The notes under the pieces were generated by a model, which saw only the letters and a program-made list of their open reading frames with translations, ran no database searches and had not been told where the DNA came from. The translations under genes and the position numbers were made by a program. Shown here in pieces: positions 6,990-14,374 of a DNA stretch of 17,654 nt (positions are counted from its first letter, which is position 1; each line of letters starts with the position of its first letter). Origin of the DNA: Acidobacteria bacterium UBA6911 (GTDB taxonomy: Bacteria; Acidobacteriota; UBA6911); assembly GCA_002451015.1 (NCBI GenBank), contig DKBB01000178.1, positions 1 through 17,654 of the forward strand, written 5' to 3'.

Positions 6990-8087
6990 TCAAAATCCCT
7001 TGGGCTGAATCCAGAAGCTTTCGGTCCATGTGCCGTAAGCGGGAACAACCTGCAGGTCCTGATACTGACCGTCATGGTTCAGGTTCATCCCGTTGGTAAT
7101 GCCCGTCATAGGTTCGATACAGATAAAATCCCAGGTCTGCCCGGGAGGCGGGGCGGGAAGCCAGACCTGCGCAACCGGGTATTTCGGGCCCAGAGTAACC
7201 TCTATTCGTTTTTTATCAGCCTCTAGGGTAAATGTAGTATTCTCTTCCGCATCGTGTTTCATGTCAGTAAATCCATGGTCCAGCGTACGGTTCTTTAGGG
7301 GAAGAGGGTTGGGTAAATCCAGGTCTGCGAATTCCCCGGTCGGTATGAGTCTCTCATCGACAACGATCTTTTTTCGGACCGGCAGATGCAGGATCCAGCG
7401 ATCGCGCGGAATATCCGGGATTGTAAAGTAAGGGTGAAATCCGATTACAAGCGGCATTGCGTCCGCACCCAGGTTCAGTACCGTTGTCCTGATTTCCAGG
7501 CTTCCGTTCGACAGGCGGTAGGTCATTTCATATGTATGGGCGAACGGCCATTGGGCCAGAAGGTCGGGGTGTTTCCATAATTCAAGCCTGCTGGTTACAA
7601 ACGCGGAGTCCTGATCCGCTCCCGCATCCATCACCTGCCAAAGATTAGAATTCATGAGCAATCCGTGAATCGGCAGCCTGTTTTCGTCTTTCCAGATATT
7701 TCCCAGATCGGAATTAAAGTTGTATCGCTTGCCGTTGGCCCAGAATCCGGCGCTGTCCAGGCGATTGGCCCAGGGCGCCATGAAAGGAATTCCGTTCTGG
7801 GATACCTTTTTGAGGAAATCGGGTGGGCCGGAATCCGGCAGATACAGTAAATTTTCCCTGCGGACCTTGATTTCGTATGCCCTGTTTCCGCTCGACGGAA
7901 GAATGGATACTTCCATTTCTCTTACAGGGTCGATCAGCCGGACTACGAGTATTCCTTCAACAACCAGCCGTTGAACCTTATAGCCCGAATCCGTCCGAAC
8001 ATCCGCACCTGCCGGATTCGCCGGGAGGGGGAAAAGTGTGCAGAAATATAAAGCTGCCGTTCCGAAATGCAGAAATTTTCTCATCAT
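6990..8087 (-). CDS. Secreted aldose 1-epimerase (mutarotase) family protein
   Basis: The protein is 365 residues. A Sec signal peptide occupies about residues 1-28 (KFLHFGTAALYFCTLFPLPA). The galactose-mutarotase fold is supported by APWANRL (104-110), His141 in LPIHGLL, His218 in GFHPYF and Glu325 in CIEPMTGITNG. These are the two histidines and the catalytic glutamate used to interconvert alpha and beta anomers of aldoses. Export places the reaction outside the inner membrane, next to the exported Gfo/Idh enzyme and lactonase, where it would supply the beta-anomer that lactone-forming dehydrogenases prefer. It is convergent with the transaldolase gene (43 bp apart) and divergent from the lactonase gene (131 bp apart), so it could share a control region with the lactonase-GntP pair. 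No strong ribosome binding site is seen; an ATG also follows immediately at 8084. Confidence 0.88.
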   Translation of the reverse strand: MMRKFLHFGTAALYFCTLFPLPANPAGADVRTDSGYKVQRLVVEGILVVRLIDPVREMEVSILPSSGNRAYEIKVRRENLLYLPDSGPPDFLKKVSQNGIPFMAPWANRLDSAGFWANGKRYNFNSDLGNIWKDENRLPIHGLLMNSNLWQVMDAGADQDSAFVTSRLELWKHPDLLAQWPFAHTYEMTYRLSNGSLEIRTTVLNLGADAMPLVIGFHPYFTIPDIPRDRWILHLPVRKKIVVDERLIPTGEFADLDLPNPLPLKNRTLDHGFTDMKHDAEENTTFTLEADKKRIEVTLGPKYPVAQVWLPAPPPGQTWDFICIEPMTGITNGMNLNHDGQYQDLQVVPAYGTWTESFWIQPKGF

Positions 8088-8143
8088 GGACTTATCTTAT
8101 CAGCAGTTTCCCGCGTTCCGAATCCGGAAAATGCATCCCGCGT

Positions 8144-8172
8144 TTTACTTCTATTTTGAATTTGAATAGAAT
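8144..8172 (+). promoter_or_regulatory. Candidate sigma70-like promoter for lactonase-GntP
   Basis: TTTACT (8144-8149, 4 of 6) and TAGAAT (8167-8172, 5 of 6) with 17-base spacing lie 46 bases before the lactonase start, in the divergent 131 bp gap. Found by eye only. Confidence 0.35.
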
Positions 8173-8218
8173 AACGCCGTTGAATTCTGGTGAAAACCTA
8201 TTTATCTGCGAGCGTAAA

Positions 8219-9172
8219 ATGTCCTATCGTCTGTTTACGAAAATGAATAAATACAGTGGCCTCCATAAATCCCGCCTGTATGTGCTTTCGGGGGGAGTTT
8301 TATTTTTAGCAGTATTATTTGGCGGAACTCTCCACGCACAAACCTCGGTGGTTGCCCAGGGCGCTACCGTGAAGCTCCTGGCTTCCGGCTTTGAATTTAC
8401 CGAAGGCCCGGCCTGTGATACAGGCGGCAATGTCTACTTCACGGACCAGCCGAATGATCGCATCCTGATTTGGAGCACCGACGGCAAACTTTCGACCTTT
8501 ATGCAGGGAAGCGGGCGTTCCAATGGATTGTGTTTTGACCGTCTGGGCAACCTTTGGGCTTGTGCGGATGAAAAAAACGAACTCTGGCGTATTTCTACTG
8601 AAGGCAAACCTACGGTCATCATAAAAGAATATAACGGGAAACTGCTCAACGGTCCCAACGACGTCTGGATCCGTCCGGACGGAGGCCTCTACTTTACGGA
8701 TCCATTCTTCAGACGAGAGTATTGGACGCGTCAGAACAGCGAACAGGATGCGCAGGGTGTCTACTATCTGGGACCACAACACGACAAGTTGATCCGGGTC
8801 GCGGACGACCTGAGGATGCCGAACGGGATCATCGGCACCCCGGATGGGAAGACGCTTTATGTTGCGGATCTGGGAGGACAAAAAACCTACCGGTACACCA
8901 TTCAATCGGATGGAACGCTTTCCGACAAGAAGCTATTCTGCGAAATGGGTTCGGACGGCATGACAATCGACGGCGAGGGCAATGTCTATCTGACGGGAAA
9001 AGGAGTGACTGTTTTGGATCCTTCAGGGAAACAGATCCAGCATATCCCGGTTGATGCTCCCTGGACCGCCAATGTGTGCTTTGGCGGTTATGACCACCGA
9101 ACGCTTTTCATTACAGCTACGCAGAATCTGTTCGGACTGCAGATGCGCGTAAAGGGAGCGGGCAGCCAATAA
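8219..9172 (+). CDS. Secreted SMP-30/gluconolactonase-family lactonase
   Basis: I place the start at the ATG at 8219 (317 residues), which puts an N-terminal hydrophobic signal (about 20-40, ending LHA-QT) in a sensible place; ATG 8243 is an alternative. The frame is open back to 7877, but that extension is antisense to the epimerase gene and would bury the signal. The product is a six-bladed SMP-30 propeller with the metal ligands in order: Glu62 in FTEGP, Asn147 in LNGPNDVW, Asn202 in RMPNGI and Asp246 in GSDGMTID. These enzymes use a divalent cation to hydrolyse aldonolactones to aldonates. The secretion signal puts it in the periplasm or outside. It is followed after 132 bp by a gluconate permease on the same strand, which strongly suggests that the product acid is imported. 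The lactone preferred is unknown. Confidence 0.88.
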   Translation: MSYRLFTKMNKYSGLHKSRLYVLSGGVLFLAVLFGGTLHAQTSVVAQGATVKLLASGFEFTEGPACDTGGNVYFTDQPNDRILIWSTDGKLSTFMQGSGRSNGLCFDRLGNLWACADEKNELWRISTEGKPTVIIKEYNGKLLNGPNDVWIRPDGGLYFTDPFFRREYWTRQNSEQDAQGVYYLGPQHDKLIRVADDLRMPNGIIGTPDGKTLYVADLGGQKTYRYTIQSDGTLSDKKLFCEMGSDGMTIDGEGNVYLTGKGVTVLDPSGKQIQHIPVDAPWTANVCFGGYDHRTLFITATQNLFGLQMRVKGAGSQ

Positions 9173-9304
9173 AACCGCAATTCTGAAGGCCTGAAAGAAA
9201 GGTGGACTGGAACTAACCGGTTTTCATGAAGTTATAGTACGATGGCGCACGGGAAAAGAGTCCATCCAACAATACGAAAAAGAACGGGTGATCGGTAAAA
9301 CGCT

Positions 9305-10675
9305 ATGTCAGTCACTGTCATGTCGCTGGTTCTCATCCTGGCAATTGTTTTATTGCTGGTGCTGGTGCTTAAGGTTAAGCTGCAGGCCTTTCTTGCCCTG
9401 ATGATCATCAGTATGGCCGTAGGCCTTGCGATGGGCATGCCGGTGGAAAAAGTGTTTGAAACCATGCAGAACGGCATGGGAAGCACCCTGGGATTCGTGG
9501 CCACAATCATAGGCCTGGGGGCTATTTTCGGACAGATCCTAGAATCCTCAGGTGGAGCCCGGTCGCTTGCCCATCACCTGATTCAGCTTTTCGGCAAAAA
9601 CAGGGCACAGTGGGCTATGGTAATCGCCGGATTTTTAATCGCCATCCCTGTTTTTTTCGATGTTGGATTTATCATCCTGGTTCCTTTGGTCTACGCGCTG
9701 TCCAGGGATACCGGGAAACCGCTCCTTCATTACGGGATTCCACTGCTTGCGGGCCTGGTCGTCACCCACGCCTTTGTTCCCCCGACTCCCGGTCCGGTCG
9801 CGGTCACACAGATTCTTAATGCAGAGATGGGCTGGGTTATCGTCTTGGGAATTGTCGTCGGACTTCCTACTTCTATGCTGGCGGGACCCTTATTCGGAAG
9901 CTATATCAGCCGGAAGCTCAAGGTGGACAACGGCCATTTGCTGCAGACGGCCGAGGATCCGGTCGATCCCGCAAAAGGAGCCGTTGCTTTCAGCATGGTT
10001 CTGTCTATTCTGATGCTGCCCATAATCCTGATTGTTCTTCATGCAACCGTTAAGGGATTAGTTGAATACAACATTCTTACTCCCGGTTTCTTCACCGATG
10101 TTTTTCTTTTTGTTGGTCATCCCTTTGCAGCCCTAACCCTGGCGACATTAGCCGCCCTGTATTTTCTGGGCATCCGCCGGGGCAAGACAAGGGTCGAACT
10201 GCTGGATATTTCAACAAAATCACTGGCTCCGGCAGGTCTGATAATACTGATCACGGGAGCGGGTGGCGTATTCAAGCAGGTATTAGTTGACAGCGGAATC
10301 GGAGTCACTCTGGCTGAAACGGTTGCGGATTCCGGTATCCCGATCCTTTTGCTGGCATATGTTCTTGCGGTGATCATCCGGATATCGCAGGGATCGACGA
10401 CTGTTGCCATGATCACGGCGGCCGGTATCACCGCCCCCCTTATCGAGCATACTCCCCTGCATGAAATGGAAAGAGCACTGCTTGTCCTGTCCGTCGCGGC
10501 AGGATCCACCATAATGTCTCATGTCAACGACAGCGGATTCTGGCTGGTCGGCAAATACCTCGGGTTGAGTGAAAAGCAGACGCTCTGCTCATGGACTGTT
10601 ATGACCGGTATTGTATCCTTCACGGGATTTATCATCATACTCGTTCTGGATGCCGTGTTGGGAATTTGGCTGTAA
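9305..10675 (+). CDS. GntP-family gluconate (aldonate) permease
   Basis: The protein is 456 residues, close to the family's usual ~450, and almost entirely hydrophobic with a dozen or more membrane segments. Family signatures include AFLALMIISMAVGLAMGMP near the N-terminus, GLGAIFGQILESSGGA, FDVGFIILVPLVYAL, THAFVPPTPGP, ISQGSTTVAMITAAG and SHVNDSGFWLVGKYLGLSE near the C-terminus. GntP proteins carry gluconate, idonate, fructuronate or similar sugar acids into the cytoplasm by proton symport. Start ATG at 9305; the upstream region lacks a strong Shine-Dalgarno. It lies directly downstream of the secreted lactonase, so the likely cargo is the aldonate made outside. No gluconate kinase or dehydratase is in the window, so later steps must be encoded elsewhere. 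Confidence 0.92.
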   Translation: MSVTVMSLVLILAIVLLLVLVLKVKLQAFLALMIISMAVGLAMGMPVEKVFETMQNGMGSTLGFVATIIGLGAIFGQILESSGGARSLAHHLIQLFGKNRAQWAMVIAGFLIAIPVFFDVGFIILVPLVYALSRDTGKPLLHYGIPLLAGLVVTHAFVPPTPGPVAVTQILNAEMGWVIVLGIVVGLPTSMLAGPLFGSYISRKLKVDNGHLLQTAEDPVDPAKGAVAFSMVLSILMLPIILIVLHATVKGLVEYNILTPGFFTDVFLFVGHPFAALTLATLAALYFLGIRRGKTRVELLDISTKSLAPAGLIILITGAGGVFKQVLVDSGIGVTLAETVADSGIPILLLAYVLAVIIRISQGSTTVAMITAAGITAPLIEHTPLHEMERALLVLSVAAGSTIMSHVNDSGFWLVGKYLGLSEKQTLCSWTVMTGIVSFTGFIIILVLDAVLGIWL

Positions 10676-10783
10676 CGACGCAGTACGGTTTCCCTGGCGG
10701 CCTAATTTCACAATTTTGTGCCCCCGGGTCGACATTTCAGATCAGTACAGAATCCGGGTTGGTTGATCGGAGACCTCAAACGA

Positions 10784-11695
10784 TCAGGCACCGGCCCGGT
10801 TCTCTTCAGTATCGGACAATCCCGAGCGCCGGTGCTGGAACAGAAAACCTTCCACGCCGAAAATGACAAGCGCAATCCAGACGAAACAGTACCCGATCGC
10901 CTTGTCGGTCGTGAACACTTCCTGATAGACCAGCACTCCAAGCAGGAACTGGCACGTCGGTGTGATGTAGTGCATGATGCCGACCGTGCTGAGCGGAATT
11001 CGTCGGGTGGCGGAGGCATACATGAGAAGCGGTATCGTTGTTATCAATCCGGTACTGATCATCAGCAGGTCTGATTTTAAACCTATCCTGAGAAATGCGC
11101 CCTGTCCCTGAAGATCCTGGTAAGTCAGAAAAATGAGGGCGGGAAGGAAAAGCATTCCTGTCTCAACCGCCATTCCGTATACGGAGTTAAGAAAGGAGGT
11201 TTTTTTTATCAGCCCGTATATACCGAAAGTAAATGCCAGGCCTAGAGCGATCCACGGCGGACGTCCGTATGTAATCGTCAGATAAAACACCCCACCCGTA
11301 GCCAGACCGACGGCTGCCCACTGGTACGGGCGCAGGCGCTCCTTAAGGAAAACCACGCCTAACAATACGGCAAACAGGGGAGTGATAAAGTACCCCAGGC
11401 TGGCTTCAACGACATATCCTGAGTTGATCGACCAGACGAAGATAAACCAGTTACCGCCCAGAAGCGTCGCTGCGATCAGGTGAGTTCGCAGGACCTTCCG
11501 GTCCGAAGCCATCCTGCGGACCTCTGAGAATTTCCTGGAAACCAGGAGTGCAAGCATCAGCAGGACAAACGACCATGCAATACGGTGCCCGATCAGTTGA
11601 ATCGCCGGAACATGCTGCATCAGCTTCCAGTAAAGCGGCACCAACCCCCAGAAGAAATAGGCACAGAACGCGAGCAGAACTCCTTTGTTTACCAT
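10784..11695 (-). CDS. rarD: RarD-type EamA family permease
   Basis: I chose the ATG at 11695 (303 residues) because family members begin right at the KGxLLAxxAYxxWGLxPLYWK stretch. An upstream ATG at 11749 would add 18 polar residues with no ribosome site. The protein has about ten membrane segments in two EamA halves. RarD hallmarks include FFWGLVPLYWKLMQ, QLIGHRIAWSF, LLGGNWFIFVWSIN, ASLGYFITPL, LKERLRPYQWAAV and MHYITPTCQFLLGVLVY. RarD belongs to the drug/metabolite transporter superfamily; the E. coli member is linked to chloramphenicol sensitivity but its natural substrate is uncertain, and here it may simply export or import a small metabolite. It converges with the GntP gene and has the same direction as the OmpA-family gene, 507 bp away, so it is probably a separate unit. 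Confidence 0.88.
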   Translation of the reverse strand: MVNKGVLLAFCAYFFWGLVPLYWKLMQHVPAIQLIGHRIAWSFVLLMLALLVSRKFSEVRRMASDRKVLRTHLIAATLLGGNWFIFVWSINSGYVVEASLGYFITPLFAVLLGVVFLKERLRPYQWAAVGLATGGVFYLTITYGRPPWIALGLAFTFGIYGLIKKTSFLNSVYGMAVETGMLFLPALIFLTYQDLQGQGAFLRIGLKSDLLMISTGLITTIPLLMYASATRRIPLSTVGIMHYITPTCQFLLGVLVYQEVFTTDKAIGYCFVWIALVIFGVEGFLFQHRRSGLSDTEENRAGA

Positions 11696-12202
11696 ATGGG
11701 TATGGGGACTCCCGTTGTATGGTGTATTTACTGCTGTATCTCCATCCATCCATGGCGGAGGTGTTGGTTTTGCGAATACCCTGAAAGTGACGCCAGTGCT
11801 TCCGGTTTTACCCCTTCCTGTTGCTGTACTTTGAAGTTCCTATGGTAATGGAACGGAACTGTACACCGCAAGCAGCAAAAGAAAGAAAGTTTGGTGGAAT
11901 TCTTGAAAGACAAAACACCGGCTTTGGGACGATAGCTCTCAGTCATCAATCCAGTTTATATCCGTCTCTTGCTGGGAAAACGCCATATCTTGGAGCGGCG
12001 AATCATGGGGGATCTCACCATTCGTCCGGCCGAGCCCGATACCAGCCTTGAGTAATGCCGTAGCTTCATCTTTCCGGATCTACAATGCTTCATAAGAGTT
12101 CGTATTGTTGCAGGTTCCGATGCCGAACGCATTCATCCACAGGCTTGAACCAAGCGTAAAGCCCATGGATTGGAACGGTCTGTGCGGAAGGATTTCAATA
12201 CT
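11696..12202. other. 507 bp intergenic stretch with possible degenerate coding
   Basis: No intact gene is seen. Two competing signs of decayed coding overlap. On the minus strand, 12166 down to 11939 is open for 28 codons from an ATG, has one TAG at 12080-12082, and then stays open for 46 more with protein-like composition (KAGIGLGRTNGEIPHD); I recognise no family. On the plus strand, 12005-12055 reads MGDLTIRPAEPDTSLE and stops. This looks like the first residues of a GNAT acetyltransferase, with GGAG a few bases ahead, but nothing convincing follows. A short GTTCC/GGAAC hairpin lies at 11836-11854. Confidence 0.35.
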
Positions 12203-13762
12203 TTATAGATTTCCAATCCGGACGCCGATAACTTCCCCTGAAACAATCAGTTCGACACGACGATTTTTCTGTCTTCCTTCCGCTGTGTCGTTTGAAGCGA
12301 CGGGTACTGAGAAGTCTTTCCCGATGGAGGTGACTGAACTCTCGGGGATGCCCTGAGAAATCAGATATTCTCTTACGGCATCGGCTCGGTTCTGGGAAAG
12401 CTTCTGGTTCAGTTCCAGGCTCCCGATAGTATCGGTGTGCCCCTCCGACTCGATACGCAGCTCGGGATAGTTGAGGAGGATGCCTGCGATACGGGCAAGC
12501 TTCTCGCGCGCTACCTGGCGAAGCGTGTAACTTCCTGTATCGAACAGAACGTCCGACATGTTGACCACCAGGCCGCGCTCGGTGTCGCGTGTTTCAAGAA
12601 TCATGCTGAACTGACGGAGAAGTCGTGCGCGCAATTGGGCTTTCTCCTCTTCGGCTTCTCTCTTCTGCCTTTTCGCTTCATCTGCCGCTTTCCGGGCTGC
12701 CAGCGCTGCCTGTTTAGCTTCGGATTCTGTTGCCAGAGCCCTCTGTCTTTCTGCTTCAGCTTCGGCTCTCCGGCTGGCTTCCTCCGCTGCCTGGCGCATG
12801 GCTTTTTCCTGCTCGATCAAGGCCTGGGCCCGTTCCAGCTCGGCCTTGGCACGCTGCAGCTTCTCCAGTTCGGCCTGTTCGCGGGCGCTTCGCTTGGCTT
12901 CTTCTGCGGCCATCCGTTCTTCTGCTAGTCTTTGCTCTTCCTGCATCTGCACCGAGAAGGCCCGGGCGTCTTCGGCAAACTGGATAGCCCGGCGTGCGTT
13001 AGAAATTATGTCGTTTTTGTTTCGTTTCTGCTCCAGAAAGGTCTCTGCGGTTCTCAGACTGGCGGAAGCCCGGGAAAGTATGATTGGAGCGTATTGCTCC
13101 GCTCCGTTTGATTTTGCAATGCCGACAGCATTTCGGGCCTGGTACAATGCGAGCGGGACACTTTTCAGGTCTAGACTTAGGGACAGAGGGTTGGTCAGTT
13201 TCTGATACCGGCCTCTTTCCATTAAGGAGTAGGATCGTACCGTATAAATACGGGCGACGGTGTCCTCGCGCTTCTGGTTTTCGACGACGACCAGCTCGCT
13301 TGGAATTCGAACAGCGAAATAGGGTTCTGCAGTCAAAATGAGGGAAAATACCTGCAACTGCGTGCGGACTTTAAGTTTTCCTTCTCCGTCACCATTAATC
13401 TGGACCTCACCGAGATTGTCGCATCGTCCCTCCGTGGAGACCGCCCACAGGATGTAAGTCAAAAACTCCGACCCGAATCGGGTAGGTGCAGCAAGATTTT
13501 TAAATTTTGCTTCGATTTCCGTATAACCTTTGCTGGCCTTTATTTTAGCTTCCCCCTCGGCGTCAGGCATCAGGTCGGTGCCTTTAAAATCTATCTTTGT
13601 CGCATTCCCTCCGATCTGATAGGCGAAAGCCTGGGTGGATTTTGTGACACCTTCGGACTCCACTGCGTCCGTCTGCTCATTCTGTTGTGCGTTCACGGCG
13701 CAGGACATTGCCAGCAGTGCCGACAAAAGAAATACAACACGTATTCCGTATCGATATCTCAT
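12203..13762 (-). CDS. OmpA-family envelope protein with long coiled coil
   Basis: The protein is 519 residues with a Sec signal peptide at 1-25 (cleavage near VNA-QQ). The Cys at 21 lacks a good lipobox. AAAGGA just before the ATG at 13762 supports the start. Residues 40-200 are an unassigned beta-rich region with an odd cysteine at 114. Residues 205-275 resemble DUF4398-type helices (ARNAVGIAKSNGAEQYAP). Residues 275-385 are an Ala/Glu/Arg/Lys-rich coiled coil, likely a rod of about 15 nm. Residues 398-510 are an OmpA peptidoglycan-binding domain: VLFDTGSYTL, EGHTDTIGS with Asp444, and SQNRADAVREYL with Arg459, the pair that binds diaminopimelate. It therefore tethers something to the cell wall in the periplasm. 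The gene stands alone, with a 612 bp upstream region. Confidence 0.88.
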   Translation of the reverse strand: MRYRYGIRVVFLLSALLAMSCAVNAQQNEQTDAVESEGVTKSTQAFAYQIGGNATKIDFKGTDLMPDAEGEAKIKASKGYTEIEAKFKNLAAPTRFGSEFLTYILWAVSTEGRCDNLGEVQINGDGEGKLKVRTQLQVFSLILTAEPYFAVRIPSELVVVENQKREDTVARIYTVRSYSLMERGRYQKLTNPLSLSLDLKSVPLALYQARNAVGIAKSNGAEQYAPIILSRASASLRTAETFLEQKRNKNDIISNARRAIQFAEDARAFSVQMQEEQRLAEERMAAEEAKRSAREQAELEKLQRAKAELERAQALIEQEKAMRQAAEEASRRAEAEAERQRALATESEAKQAALAARKAADEAKRQKREAEEEKAQLRARLLRQFSMILETRDTERGLVVNMSDVLFDTGSYTLRQVAREKLARIAGILLNYPELRIESEGHTDTIGSLELNQKLSQNRADAVREYLISQGIPESSVTSIGKDFSVPVASNDTAEGRQKNRRVELIVSGEVIGVRIGNL

Positions 13763-13868
13763 AGGTTCCTTTCACGATGAATCACTGGAATCCAATTATA
13801 GCAGAAGTATAAATCGGGAAATATATCCGTCGATGATTGCGATATAATGCAGAACGGGAAAATCATTT

Positions 13869-13906
13869 CGGTCAGGATAACTTTCGATCATCCTGAAAAC
13901 TGACCG
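13869..13906. repeat. Imperfect hairpin upstream of the OmpA-family gene
   Basis: CGGTCAGGAT on the left pairs with ATCCTG and TGACCG on the right, with an extra AAAAC-type bulge in the right arm. On the minus strand it lies about 110 bases ahead of the OmpA-family start, where it could be a 5' UTR structure, an operator or a terminator for transcription coming from the sigma side. Function is not determinable by eye. Confidence 0.35.
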
Positions 13907-13990
13907 TATATATTTCTAAAATCTCCAGGTTTTATCCTACACCTACGGAAAAAGGCCTTAGAATCATAGATTAAAATTCAACGGAAAAAT

Positions 13991-14072
13991 CGTACCTGGT
14001 TATTAATTCATTAATCGGTAGTAATTCTGTTTAAGTGGCATTCAGAAATGGGTGAATTAATAACCAGGTACG
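13991..14072. repeat. Perfect 20 bp inverted repeat (82 bp stem-loop)
   Basis: CGTACCTGGTTATTAATTCA at 13991-14010 is exactly complementary to TGAATTAATAACCAGGTACG at 14053-14072. The 42-base interior can form a small inner stem (TTCTG with CAGAA). The right arm ends on the first two bases of repeat copy B. Copy A has no such inverted repeat at its left edge. A 20 bp perfect match is far beyond chance for this spacing, and the mirrored arms suggest a small mobile element end, a recombination site or a strong RNA hairpin. Confidence 0.8.
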
Positions 14073-14270
14073 GATAGGAAGAATAAGCCCCGGTTTTTAA
14101 AAATCTTCCCTCTATCAGACCCATCGTTGCTTGTGATAATTCCATGTTAAGTGTACTAACCATGTTCATAAGCTGATAGTTTTGCGATTTTACTACAGGT
14201 GCGAACAAAGAAACTTGGAATTTTGCACACCTTCACTTTATCAGTCCTTTTTTATGGCCGCCTGATTGGA
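14071..14270. repeat. Dispersed ~200 bp repeat, copy B
   Basis: This is the partner of 1184-1383, same orientation, about 12.9 kb away, with no gaps beyond single bases. Its left end touches the right arm of the perfect inverted repeat. A minus-strand frame runs through it (14208 to 14011), but changes relative to copy A are not concentrated at third codon positions, so coding is unlikely. The pair could recombine to delete or duplicate everything between the DnaJ-like gene and the sigma factor. Confidence 0.85.
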
Positions 14271-14374
14271 ACCTAATATTCGGAAGGATGCTTCTGTACT
14301 ACGCGTGCATTTTAATGAGACGCCCTGGAAATTCGACCTTCGCAGAATACCTACACCTTTATCTTCAGGTGATT

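Larger units (their letters stand above)
13763..14374. other. 612 bp intergenic region holding hairpins and a repeat
   Basis: There is no gene. It contains an imperfect hairpin (13869-13906), a perfect 20 bp inverted repeat (13991-14072) and repeat copy B (14071-14270). About 100 bp separate the repeat from the end of the sigma factor gene; the frames there are full of stops, and no anti-sigma gene starts in that gap. The promoter of the OmpA-family gene should lie near 13763-13860. Confidence 0.55.

Noticed and set aside
7877..8218. Long N-terminal extension of the lactonase frame
   Set aside because: It is antisense to the 5' part of the epimerase gene and would put the secretion signal in the middle of the protein.
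12005..12055. Possible GNAT acetyltransferase start (MGDLTIRPAEPD)
   Set aside because: Only 17 codons before a stop, and no continuing acetyltransferase motif in any frame downstream. Kept only as a remark on the intergenic region.
14011..14208. Minus-strand 65-codon frame inside repeat copy B
   Set aside because: The matching frame in copy A is broken by a stop and a one-base slip, and differences between copies are not biased to third codon positions.
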